Origin: DASUPK01 sp963747425
GTDB taxonomy: Bacteria; Actinomycetota; Thermoleophilia; Solirubrobacterales; 70-9
Direction: 5' to 3'
NCBI GenBank assembly: GCA_963747425.1
Contig: CAVVFJ010000009.1
Coordinates: 1-22,322, forward strand
Length of the DNA: 22,322 nt
A model generated the notes under the pieces. It did no database searches, was not told the DNA's origin, and was given only the letters and a program-made list of their open reading frames with translations. Below are positions 14,770-22,075 of the stretch, piece by piece. The translations under genes were made by a program, and so were the position numbers. Numbering within the stretch: position 1 is the first letter of the stretch; every line of letters begins with the position of its first letter.

Positions 14770-15921
14770 ATGGAGGGGCCGATCCTGGTCACCGGCGGCG
14801 CGGGCTTCATCGGCTCCCACGTCGTCGACGAGCTGGTTGCCCGCGGCTGCGAGGTCCGGGCGCTCGATTCGCTCGACCCCGCGGTTCACCCTGGTCGGCC
14901 AGAGTACCTGCGGGCGGAGGTCGAGCTGGTCGAGGGCGATCTCCGCGATCACGAGGTCGTGATGCGGGCGGTGCGCGACGTCGTCGCCGTGGCACACCTG
15001 GGCGCGATGGTCGGGCTCGAGTCGAGCTTCGCCGACGCCCCGGCATATGTGGCCTCCAACGATCTCGGTACCACGGTGCTGCTCGGCTGTCTGGCGGAGA
15101 CGCGGTTCCGCGGCCCGCTGGCGCTCGCCTCCAGCATGGTCGTCTACGGCGAGGGCCGCTACGCCTGTCCGGTACATGGCTCGGTGCGGCCGCTTCCGCG
15201 GGCCCCGGAGGACCTTGCGGCCGGACACTTCGATCCGCGCTGCCCGAGCTGCGGCGAGGACCTCTCACCCCGCCCGGTGCCGGAGACCGCCGCCGTTGAT
15301 CCGCGCAGCGTCTACGCCGCGACGAAGCTCGCCCAGGAGCACCTCTGCTCGATCTTTGCCCGCGAGCGCTCTGTTCGGGCTATCGCCCTGCGCTTCCACA
15401 ACGTCTACGGGCCCCGGATGCCCCGCGACACCCCCTATGCGGGCGTGGCCAGCCTCTTCCTGAGCGCGCTGGCCGCCGGCCGGCCGCCCGCCGTGTTCGA
15501 GGACGGCGCCCAGCTCAGGGACTTCGTTCACGTGCGCGACGTCGCTCGCGCCAGCGCAATCGCGCTGCTCGAGGAGCACGAGGGCGGCGCCTACAACATC
15601 GCCAGCGGGCGACCGCGGAGCGTGGGAGAGATGGGGCGGCGGCTCGCCGAAGCTTGGGGTCGCGACGCTCCCTCACCTCGCGTCACGGGCGAGTTCCGGC
15701 TCGGCGACGTCCGTCATGTGTTCGCCGACCCGACTCGAGCCGCAGCAGAGCTTGGGTTCGAGGCTCGCATCGACTTCGGCGAAGGCATGCGCGAGCTGGC
15801 AGGCGCCCAGCTGCGCGAGCCACGGCGACGATCACCAGATCGTGTTGAAGAGGATCTCGACGGCGAGCCCCTGAAGGCCCAGCAGCGCCAGGACGAGGCG
15901 AAGCCTGCCGGGCGACTGTGA
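14770..15921 (+). CDS. NAD-dependent sugar-nucleotide epimerase (dTDP-L-rhamnose 4-epimerase-like)
   Basis: 383-aa extended SDR enzyme. TGGAGFIGSH (residues 8-17) binds NAD, S121/S122 and Y182xxxK186 (SVYAATK) are catalytic, and RFHNVYGPRM and DFVHVRDVARA are typical later motifs. An insertion carries CPVH (C133, H136) and RCPSCG (C158, C161), a zinc-ribbon-like feature I associate with dTDP-L-rhamnose 4-epimerases such as WbiB. The sugar specificity is therefore a reasoned guess. The conserved fold ends near residue 345; the last ~30 residues are charged and lie antisense to the convergent membrane-protein gene, overlapping it by 90 bases. It is transcribed away from the regulator gene. Confidence 0.88.
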   Translation: MEGPILVTGGAGFIGSHVVDELVARGCEVRALDSLDPAVHPGRPEYLRAEVELVEGDLRDHEVVMRAVRDVVAVAHLGAMVGLESSFADAPAYVASNDLGTTVLLGCLAETRFRGPLALASSMVVYGEGRYACPVHGSVRPLPRAPEDLAAGHFDPRCPSCGEDLSPRPVPETAAVDPRSVYAATKLAQEHLCSIFARERSVRAIALRFHNVYGPRMPRDTPYAGVASLFLSALAAGRPPAVFEDGAQLRDFVHVRDVARASAIALLEEHEGGAYNIASGRPRSVGEMGRRLAEAWGRDAPSPRVTGEFRLGDVRHVFADPTRAAAELGFEARIDFGEGMRELAGAQLREPRRRSPDRVEEDLDGEPLKAQQRQDEAKPAGRL

Positions 15922-17190
15922 TTGAGCCGCCGCAAGGCAGGCGAGCGGCACCATGAAGAGCCAGATCCTCTCCGTCTCGGCCTTGGTGTAGCCGAGCAGG
16001 GATGAGGCGGCGACGACCACTGCCAGCGCGACCGCGCTCGCCTCTCCCCGTCCGAGCGATCGACAGGCCTGCCACGCGATCGGCACCCCGAGCGCGACCA
16101 GAAACGCAGCGGGCGAGCCGAACAGCCAGAAGAGGTATGGCCGGCGGCCGCCGATGCCGGCGTAGTAGCGATCGTGCATCACTCGAAGGGCCGAGATCGG
16201 GTCGAAGCCGGTGGTGACGTGGAGCAGCGTGTAGAAGCCGATCACAGCGGCGGCGCAGAGGGCAGCAAGGATCAAGGCCGGGCGGGGTCCCGAGCGGCGC
16301 TCTGTCAGCACCACCGCCCAGGCGCCGACGGCGAGCAGGGCGAAGGAGAAGAAGGAGGCGATCGCGAGGGCGAGCGCTCCAACCGTCCGGAGGGCGCGCT
16401 CGCGCGCCGTCAGGGCCGCCGCGGCGGCGACCCCGAGCGTGGCGTACAGGGCATCCGCGGAGGTCGCGCCGTAGAGGAGCGTGGCGGGGGAGAAGGCGAG
16501 CAGGATCCCCGCGATCCGCGCCTTCCCCTCTCCCAGCAGGTTCCGGACCAGGAGATAGAGAAGCGGGATCGCGAGCACCCCGACGCCGATCGTCAGCGCC
16601 GCCATGGCCTGCGGCGTGTCGATCCGGAGGGCGTCGAGGGTGACCAGCAGGCCGGGCGGATGCCCGCTCGGGTGCGTGGGCAGCGCCGGAGCGATCCGAT
16701 CGAAATGGGCGAGAAAGCCCCCCTCCCCACCGCGCACGAACGGCAAGGCCGGCAGGTACTCGTGCCTGCCCTCCCCGGTCCCGGCGTGGACCACGAACAC
16801 CCCGTACCAATCCGAGGGGCCGACCCGGCTCAGATTGAGCGCGAGCCGGAGTCCGGCGCCGATGGCCGTCAGCGCTGCTCCGAAGGGGATCGGATCGAGG
16901 CGAGAGGAGTAGAGAGCGGGCGCCAGCCAGACCCCGGCTCCGAGCGCCAACACCGCGACCAGCGCATAGGGAGAGACGGCCGGCTGCCAGCCGAGGATGA
17001 AAGGCGGTAGGTCGGTACCGAGGAAACCGCCGGCGGCCCTCCAGATCATTCCCAACGCGATCGTGGCTCCAACGGCGGCGGCGATCGCCCATGCCGCCCA
17101 CCGGCCTCGATCCGGGGAGGCGGGTTCGACCATCCGCGGCGGCGCGGCCAGTCGCGGTGCCGCGCTAGTCAGCTGCTTCGCGAGGGACAT
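15832..17190 (-). CDS. Multi-spanning GT39/ArnT-like membrane glycosyltransferase (putative)
   Basis: 452 aa from ATG 17190 with roughly ten or more hydrophobic segments after a hydrophilic N-terminus. A long extracytoplasmic-looking loop after the first helices includes SDWYGVFVVHAGTGEG and THPSGHPPGLLVTL, the sort of acidic/His-Pro loop seen in polyprenyl-phosphate-dependent glycosyltransferases. No close family is certain. The start overlaps the methyltransferase stop by 26 bases, so it is the third gene of a minus-strand trio. A longer frame reaches 17277 but would run far into the methyltransferase. Its 3' end overlaps the epimerase gene by 90 bases in antisense. Confidence 0.75.
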   Translation of the reverse strand: MSLAKQLTSAAPRLAAPPRMVEPASPDRGRWAAWAIAAAVGATIALGMIWRAAGGFLGTDLPPFILGWQPAVSPYALVAVLALGAGVWLAPALYSSRLDPIPFGAALTAIGAGLRLALNLSRVGPSDWYGVFVVHAGTGEGRHEYLPALPFVRGGEGGFLAHFDRIAPALPTHPSGHPPGLLVTLDALRIDTPQAMAALTIGVGVLAIPLLYLLVRNLLGEGKARIAGILLAFSPATLLYGATSADALYATLGVAAAAALTARERALRTVGALALAIASFFSFALLAVGAWAVVLTERRSGPRPALILAALCAAAVIGFYTLLHVTTGFDPISALRVMHDRYYAGIGGRRPYLFWLFGSPAAFLVALGVPIAWQACRSLGRGEASAVALAVVVAASSLLGYTKAETERIWLFMVPLACLAAAQSQSPGRLRLVLALLGLQGLAVEILFNTIW

Positions 17191-17830
17191 CGAGTTGGGC
17201 GAACCAGCGTCCGCGCGCCGACCAGACGTCGCTGATCTCGAGATCGGCCGCGGGCGCGATTCGCTGGACGTCGTCAATGCTGACCCATGCCCACGGGAAC
17301 CATTCGCTGATCTCGTCCCCGCCCTCGATCCGGAGGCGAAGCTCGCGGCTCACCGCCTGCGGGGGTTCGAACTCAGCCAGCACCGAGCCGCCCGGGCGAA
17401 GCACGGACCCCAGGCGGCGGAGCAACTTGACGGGGTCGCCGTCGATGCCGAGGTTCCCATCGAGTAGGAGGGCGCTGCCCCAACGGCCGGAGTCGGGAAT
17501 CGGGGCAAAGACGGATTGCCTCCGGACCCGGCAGCCCCGCGCGCGCGCGAGCGCCACCGCGCCCGGGGCGATGTCGAGGCCGAGCGCGGGTACGCCGAGC
17601 CGGGCGAGACCGGCGAGGTGGCGTCCCGGCCCGCATCCCACGTCGAGGACCGGGGGTACGGCCCGCTCGAGCAGATCGAGCTCCTCCTGCGGAGCTTGGC
17701 CCAGCCAGCGCCGGATCGGGAGCCGGCGCCGGCTCCCATCGTCTCCGACCGCGCGAAAGGGACCGGTATGAATCTCGCCGGCGGCCTTCGCGAGGACCCG
17801 ATCGTAGACCTCCACCGCCGCTGCGCTCAC
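17165..17830 (-). CDS. Class I SAM-dependent methyltransferase
   Basis: 221 aa from GTG 17830. Motif I is PPVLDVGCGPGRHLAGLA (residues 59-76), followed by LGLDIAPGAVALARARG and a later LRPGGSVLAEFEPP segment, the standard small-molecule methyltransferase pattern. GTG overlaps the stop of the upstream DUF2064 gene (GTGA), and the C-terminus overlaps the membrane protein start, so the trio is coupled. The substrate could be a sugar or lipid-linked sugar given the neighbours, but sequence does not say. The frame is open back to 17998, which would only duplicate the upstream gene in another frame. Confidence 0.87.
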   Translation of the reverse strand: MSAAAVEVYDRVLAKAAGEIHTGPFRAVGDDGSRRRLPIRRWLGQAPQEELDLLERAVPPVLDVGCGPGRHLAGLARLGVPALGLDIAPGAVALARARGCRVRRQSVFAPIPDSGRWGSALLLDGNLGIDGDPVKLLRRLGSVLRPGGSVLAEFEPPQAVSRELRLRIEGGDEISEWFPWAWVSIDDVQRIAPAADLEISDVWSARGRWFAQLDVPREAAD

Positions 17831-18465
17831 GGCGCGGCCGCCCGGAAGGCCAATGAGCGGAAGGCGGCCGCAAAGTGCGTCCGGCGCCCTGCCGCAGCCG
17901 CCGCCCGGGCGTCCTCGATCCGGTCGACGTCCCGGAGCGGCGGCAGGAACCGGAGTCCGAGGCCGAGGTCGGACAGGCGCTCGACCTGCGCACGGCATGT
18001 ATCCGCCGTGCTCATCGGGACGCCGAGGAACGCTCTGGGATCCGGGTTCTTCAGGCCGATGGCCCAGTAGCCGCCGTCCATGGCCGGACCGAGAACCGCG
18101 TCGGCTTTCGGCGCCTCAAGGGCGCGGATGCCCTCGAGCAGAAGCCGCGGGGTGATCTGCGGCGTGTCCATGCCGATCAAGAGGGTGGGCCCGGCGGCGT
18201 CCTCGAACGCCGCCGCCAGGCGCTCGTCGAGCGGTCCCCCGCGCTGCGGGATCACCTCGAACTCGGGACCGGCCCAGGCCCCGGGCTCGCCCTCCAGCAC
18301 GAGCAGGCGCCCCGCGCATGGGGTGGCGCGGACGGCGGCGAGCGTGTCCCTCAGCGCCGCCTCGGCGAGCCCCGCAGCTTCTCTCGGGGTGCAGGGGGGG
18401 CAAAGGCGAGTCTTCACCCGCCCTGGACGCGGCGACTTGGCGATCACGGCGATCGAGATGGCCAT
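17827..18465 (-). CDS. DUF2064/TIGR04282-type nucleotidyl- or glycosyl-transferase
   Basis: 212 aa from ATG 18465. AVIAKSPRPGRVKTRLCPP at the start is the hallmark of the CofC/GT-A-like DUF2064 family. LIGMDTPQITPRLL (the D.P motif) and GPAMDGGYWAIGL later complete the pattern. Family members have been named rSAM/selenodomain-associated or arsenosugar-linked transferases, but the reaction is not settled. TTG 18483 is an in-frame alternative; ATG is preferred because it sits directly before the conserved strand. It is the first gene of the trio with the methyltransferase and the membrane transferase, and is divergent from the PfkB kinase gene. Confidence 0.88.
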   Translation of the reverse strand: MAISIAVIAKSPRPGRVKTRLCPPCTPREAAGLAEAALRDTLAAVRATPCAGRLLVLEGEPGAWAGPEFEVIPQRGGPLDERLAAAFEDAAGPTLLIGMDTPQITPRLLLEGIRALEAPKADAVLGPAMDGGYWAIGLKNPDPRAFLGVPMSTADTCRAQVERLSDLGLGLRFLPPLRDVDRIEDARAAAAAGRRTHFAAAFRSLAFRAAAP

Positions 18466-18493
18466 GCGCGCGATTCTTGTCAAGCAAAGATTG

Positions 18494-18506
18494 CGTAAGG
18501 CTTACG
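18494..18506. promoter_or_regulatory. Perfect palindrome CGTAAG-G-CTTACG, candidate operator
   Basis: A 6+1+6 perfect inverted repeat in the 146-base divergent gap (18466-18611) between the DUF2064 trio and the PfkB kinase gene. It is AT-richer than its surroundings and too short-stemmed for a terminator. Such a symmetric site could bind a dimeric repressor controlling both directions. No regulator gene lies next to it. Confidence 0.35.
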
Positions 18507-18611
18507 TATGCCAATCCGCCTGAGCGCGGTCCCCGCAGCGGTGGAGGGCACTGGGCTCTCCTGGTCGAACTCCACCCCCTTCGCCGATCGGGAGCGGCGA
18601 GAATCCCGGCC

Positions 18612-19418
18612 ATGAGAGTCGCGGTCGTCGGACACGTCGAGTGGGTGGAGTTCGCGCGCGGGGACCACGTCCCGGTCGCCGGCGAGATCGTCCATGCCGA
18701 GGGCTCTTTCGAGGAGCCGGCCGGGGGAGGGGCTGTGGCGGCGGTGCAGCTCGCCCGCATGGACGGCGGCGCGAAGCTGCTGACGGCCCTTGGCGACGAC
18801 GAGCTTGCGGAGCGCTCGCGCCGGCGGCTCGGCGAGCTCGGCGTCGAGGTCGACGCCGCGAGCCGGCAGGGCCCGACGCGGCGTGCCCTCACCTTCCTCG
18901 ATCGGCAGGGTGAGAGGACGATCACCACGATTGGCGAGCGCCTCAAGCCCCGCGGGGCCGACCCGCTCGCCTGGGACTTCCTGAGCGGCGCCGACGGGGT
19001 GTACGTGACGGCCGCCGATGACGCGGCCATGCGAGCCGCACGGGCGGCGAGGGTGCTGGTCGCCTCGCCGCGGGCCGGGAAGGTGCTGACCGAAGCCGGG
19101 ATCGCGCTGGACGCACTCGTCTACTCCGACGAGGACGAGCTGGAGTCAGCCCTTGCCCGCCGGCTGGAGCCGCGGCCCGCGCTGCTGGTGGCGACCCGCG
19201 GTTCCGAGGGCGGCCGCTACGAGGCGCTGGAAGGCCGGAGTGGCACCTGGGCCGCCGCACCGCTTCCGGGCCCGATCGTGGACAGCTACGGCTGCGGGGA
19301 CTCCTTCGCGGCGGCGCTGACCTACGGGCTCGCCGCGGGCGAGGACGTCGATTCGGCGCTGGCGCTCGCCGCCGAGGCGGGAGCATCCTGCCTGTCGCGG
19401 CGCGGCCCGTACGGCTGA
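18612..19418 (+). CDS. PfkB-family carbohydrate/nucleoside kinase
   Basis: 268-aa ribokinase-fold kinase, compact compared with the usual ~300. The N-terminus MRVAVVGHVEWVEF and the EEPAGGGAVAAVQLARM glycine segment fit the substrate-binding part. The PfkB signature near the end reads DSYGCGDSFAAALTYGLA (residues 224-241), with D230 the likely catalytic base; the usual GAGD is GCGD here. Phosphoryl acceptor unknown, probably a sugar. The ATG at 18612 places the conserved strand right at the N-terminus; longer open frame to 18318 is antisense to the DUF2064 gene. The 3' end overlaps the convergent membrane protein gene by 97 bases. Confidence 0.88.
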   Translation: MRVAVVGHVEWVEFARGDHVPVAGEIVHAEGSFEEPAGGGAVAAVQLARMDGGAKLLTALGDDELAERSRRRLGELGVEVDAASRQGPTRRALTFLDRQGERTITTIGERLKPRGADPLAWDFLSGADGVYVTAADDAAMRAARAARVLVASPRAGKVLTEAGIALDALVYSDEDELESALARRLEPRPALLVATRGSEGGRYEALEGRSGTWAAAPLPGPIVDSYGCGDSFAAALTYGLAAGEDVDSALALAAEAGASCLSRRGPYG

Positions 19419-20167
19419 TCCTCCTCGGTGGCCGCGTCGAGATCGGGCTCGGGATCCACCGCGGTTTCGGCCTCCGGTTCCACGTCCGTCTCGGCCTCCG
19501 GCTCCTCCTCGGGGGCAGCGAGCGCTTCGTCATCTGCGGCGAACTCGGCCGCCTCGAATCCGGCCCTGTCCACAGCTCGATGAAATCGCTCGCCGAGGAC
19601 TGCGCCGACGATCGCAAAGACCAGCGAGACGACGAGGGCCACCACCACAATCGCCCAGCCGCTCTGGCCCAGCGGACCTTCATCGATCGGATTGCTCGGC
19701 AGGGAGATCGACTTGGTGGGATCGAGATCTCCGCCCGCGATCCACGCCGTGATCGCGACTGCCAGGGCCATCAGCAGGCTGAGCAGCCAGATCCCGAGCC
19801 CCTGGCGCCAGCCGTCGAAGCGGGCCATGCGTGCCGCCACGTAGCCACCTGTGAGATAGCTGAGCGCGAGGACGGCGACGGGAATGGCGCCGCCTGCGGT
19901 CATCATGTGGTCGACCAGGCTGGCTGCGTCATCCCTGAAGCTGGTCACCCCGGCAGCGACCAGGCCGCCGAGCACCATCGCCGCCAGGGATGCGGCGAGG
20001 CCGATGGCGGCCAGCAAGCCGAAAAAGACGGCCTCCCACTGAATCTGCTTGCCGTACGCCAGCCGTTCCCGGCGCAGCTCGCGGCGGCGCAGCTCGAGCA
20101 TCGCCCGGCCTCGATGCCGGATCACGGGTCCCTCGAGCGTGGGATCGGCTCCCATGCCCCGAATCAT
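19322..20167 (-). CDS. Four-helix membrane protein with acidic C-terminal tail, unknown
   Basis: 281 aa from ATG 20167 (ATG 20155 is equally possible). A basic N-terminus (RRRELRRERL) precedes helices at about 45-72, 90-112, 122-145 and 170-192. The tail from about residue 205 is a low-complexity run of Glu/Asp/Ala/Pro, then Ser/Ala. The last ~32 residues are antisense to the PfkB kinase gene and may be a read-through extension. I do not recognise a family beyond a general YrzE-like/TIGR04086-type four-helix look, which is a weak impression. It follows the PASTA gene by a few bases and may be co-transcribed. Confidence 0.72.
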   Translation of the reverse strand: MIRGMGADPTLEGPVIRHRGRAMLELRRRELRRERLAYGKQIQWEAVFFGLLAAIGLAASLAAMVLGGLVAAGVTSFRDDAASLVDHMMTAGGAIPVAVLALSYLTGGYVAARMARFDGWRQGLGIWLLSLLMALAVAITAWIAGGDLDPTKSISLPSNPIDEGPLGQSGWAIVVVALVVSLVFAIVGAVLGERFHRAVDRAGFEAAEFAADDEALAAPEEEPEAETDVEPEAETAVDPEPDLDAATEEDQPYGPRRDRQDAPASAASASAESTSSPAASP

Positions 20168-20174
20168 TTGCGGA

Positions 20175-20948
20175 TCAGGCGATTCTCAAACCCGCTTGCG
20201 CTTCTTTGGGCGCAACTTGAGGACGACCGCGCGGTCGCTGGGTATCTCGGTTCCCGCCGCCGGGTTCTGCTTCCTCACGAACTTGCCGCCCTTGTGTCTT
20301 CTTCTTCTTCTTCTTGATTCTCGGCGGGTCACAGCCCGCGGCCGAGAGTGCCCTCCTGGCCGCACCGACCTTCTTGCCCTTCAGCTTGGGAACGATGCAG
20401 TTGAGGAGAACCTGGGCGTTGAAGCCGATCTCCCCGGTCCGGGAACCCAGCGGAGCCACGCCCGGGCCGCCGTCCACAAGCGGGGGCAGGAAGGCCTCGA
20501 TCTGGGAGCCCGGCAGGTCCGGCACAGCGCCGACCGTGTCCGTGTCGTTCGTTGGATCGATTCCGATCAGGTCGCCCTGGCTCATGGGCAGACTCGCGGT
20601 GAAGGTGAGCACGCCCGGACCCGTGATCGGCCCGGAGCTCGCCGTGCCGGCGCCCTTGACGAGGCCCCCGTCGACGGGGTGCACCACCCGGAGCTTGAGC
20701 GGCCCGCCGCTCGCACCGATCACCTTCCAGCTGACGATGGTCCCGTTTGCGGGGGCGGTGACCAGCGCGCCCGGTTCCGGAAGGGCGGTAGTCACCGCGG
20801 TTCCCGAGCTGCCGAACTGCACGGGGGGGAGGGCGGCCGTCAGCGGGCTGCCCACCGTCACCGTGTTCGCACCGGCGGCCGCTGGGCCGACCAATGCCAG
20901 GCATCCCGCCAGGCCGAGCATTAGGAGTCCGTTCCTAGCTCTAACCAT
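20175..20948 (-). CDS. Secreted PASTA-domain protein, apparently frameshifted
   Basis: ATG 20948 shares a base with the SDR stop and has a good ribosome binding site (GGAGG, 4 bases upstream). Residues 1-27 are a signal peptide ending AAAGA. A Gly/Pro/Val-rich domain of unknown type follows, then the first half of a PASTA repeat: CIVPKLKGKKVGAARRALSA, with C184 and C206. After six lysines (212-217), encoded by an AAG run at 20297-20315, the open frame turns into an unlike Arg/Pro-rich tail ending at 20175. Shifting by one base restores HKGGKFVRKQNPAAGTEIP and VVLKLRPKK, the second half of PASTA, with a stop at 20186-20188. An indel in the repeat, real or from sequencing, is the simplest explanation. 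Confidence 0.8.
   Translation of the reverse strand: MVRARNGLLMLGLAGCLALVGPAAAGANTVTVGSPLTAALPPVQFGSSGTAVTTALPEPGALVTAPANGTIVSWKVIGASGGPLKLRVVHPVDGGLVKGAGTASSGPITGPGVLTFTASLPMSQGDLIGIDPTNDTDTVGAVPDLPGSQIEAFLPPLVDGGPGVAPLGSRTGEIGFNAQVLLNCIVPKLKGKKVGAARRALSAAGCDPPRIKKKKKKTQGRQVREEAEPGGGNRDTQRPRGRPQVAPKEAQAGLRIA
20297..20315. repeat. (TTC/GAA)n trinucleotide run inside the PASTA gene
   Basis: Six AAG lysine codons read on the minus strand form a short microsatellite. The reading frame of the PASTA domain changes exactly here, so it is a likely slippage or basecalling site. Confidence 0.8.
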
Positions 20949-21601
20949 CAAACCTCCGGTTTGGGGGGTGGGTACTGCGAGCGTACGAAGCGGTCCCACA
21001 TGCGATCCGTCATCGCGCGGCGCATGCCCATGATCATCCTGGCGGAGGACGTCACCTTGTACCGGGTGTTCGGTTGCCGGGCGGTCAGTGCCTTCGAGAT
21101 CTTTCCCGCGACGGCCTCGGGCCCGGCGCCGAAGCGAGCCATGCCGCCCTCGTAGGCGCCGGCGGTCACCCGTGCCACGTCAGCGTTGAACTTGGCGTAG
21201 GGGCCGTGCTCCTCGACGTCGCCCAGGCTGCCCGCAGCGGTCTCGCCGAAGTCGGTGATGATCAGTCCCGGCTCGATGATGACCACCTCGACGCCGAACT
21301 CCTTCACCTCGAACCGCAGGGCATCCGAGAGGGCCTCGACGGCGTGCTTGGTGGCGTGGTAGACGCCGCCGCCCGGGAAGGTCAGCTTGCCGCCCATCGA
21401 GCTCAGGTTCACGATCCGTCCCGACCCGGCGCCGCGCATGCTCGGCAGCACGAGCTGGCACATCCGCATCAGGCCGAAGACGTTGGTCTCGAACTGCCTC
21501 CGCACGCTCTCCATCGGGATCGTCTCGATCGCCCCGCTCTGGCTGTAGCCGGCGTTGTTGACCAGGGCGCCGATCGGGCCGTCCTTCTCGGCCTGGATTC
21601 C
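20948..21601 (-). CDS. Short-chain dehydrogenase/reductase, N-terminus lost at a chimeric junction
   Basis: About 217 residues of a classical SDR survive. GPIGALVNNAGYSQSGAIE gives the NNAG motif, IVNLSSMGGKL the catalytic serine, and YHATKHAVEALSDAL the YxxxK pair. IEPGLIITDF follows. The nucleotide-binding TGxxxGIG segment, normally about 80 residues upstream, is missing because the frame continues at about 21602 into an unrelated ABC ATPase. It was presumably a full-length oxidoreductase of ~275 aa in the true genome. Its stop overlaps the PASTA gene start, so the two form an operon. Substrate unknown. Confidence 0.88.
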   Translation of the reverse strand, partial: GIQAEKDGPIGALVNNAGYSQSGAIETIPMESVRRQFETNVFGLMRMCQLVLPSMRGAGSGRIVNLSSMGGKLTFPGGGVYHATKHAVEALSDALRFEVKEFGVEVVIIEPGLIITDFGETAAGSLGDVEEHGPYAKFNADVARVTAGAYEGGMARFGAGPEAVAGKISKALTARQPNTRYKVTSSARMIMGMRRAMTDRMWDRFVRSQYPPPKPEV

Positions 21602-21606
21602 CTTCC
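21596..21606. other. Chimeric junction between GC-rich and AT-rich sequence
   Basis: On the minus strand the ABC-ATPase segment DEPTSNLDDEGK runs without a break into SDR sequence IQAEKDGPIG. Base composition and codon use change at the same point, and the two half-proteins belong to unrelated families. The frame stays open by chance, giving a false 297-aa fusion (20948-21841). Confidence 0.85.
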
Positions 21607-22075
21607 CTTCATCGTCAAGGTTGGAAGTCGGTTCATCAAGTATTAGGAGGCGCGGTGAATGCATCATCGCAAAAATAAACTTCATTCTTTGTTTCATTCC
21701 GGAAGAGGTAGGACTTTTGCCCAGGTCGTCTTTCCTGAGTTGCAGGAAGAAAACTTTCAGCAGGATCTCTATCCTTCGTATTAAAAGGTGGTTCCGATCT
21801 TGAGAAACAGGTCGAGATTTCCCGGGCCGTAAATTCTTCATAAAGAACCAGGTAAAAAAAACAAACCCGATATGGTTGTGCAGCTTTTCGGGAATTATAT
21901 TTTTATTTCAAGTTATGTTCTGACTTTTCCTCTGCTGGGTGAAATCAACCCGGCAATTATCTGAACAAGGGTAGACTTGCCCAGATCCGTTAGGTCCTGA
22001 TATCCCGTAGATTCCTCTTTTTTTTACTGAATTCCAAAGTTGAGGCCTGAAAATATAATTCTGTGCCCGAAAGTC
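21602..22075 (-). pseudogene. Frameshifted ABC transporter ATP-binding protein fragment, foreign (Bacteroidota-like)
   Basis: Read on the minus strand, pieces of one ABC ATPase appear in changing frames: FGHRIIFSGLNF, GIYGISGPNGSG then KSTLVQIIAGLISPSRGKV (Walker A, about 21972-21998), IIPEKLHNHIGFV, and finally SSGMKQRMKF (signature) and RLLILDEPTSNLD (Walker B, about 21629-21649). At least four frame changes are needed, several at homopolymers; removing one G in the GGG of Walker A restores GSGKST. This pattern suits uncorrected long-read errors as well as a decayed gene. The 3' third is cut off at the junction. The CcmA-like style and AT-rich codons suggest Bacteroidota, from memory only. 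Confidence 0.75.

Noticed and set aside
20948..21841. A novel ABC ATPase-SDR fusion protein of 297 aa
   Set aside because: The switch of family coincides with a sharp base-composition change and frameshifts in the ABC part; assembly chimera is far more likely.
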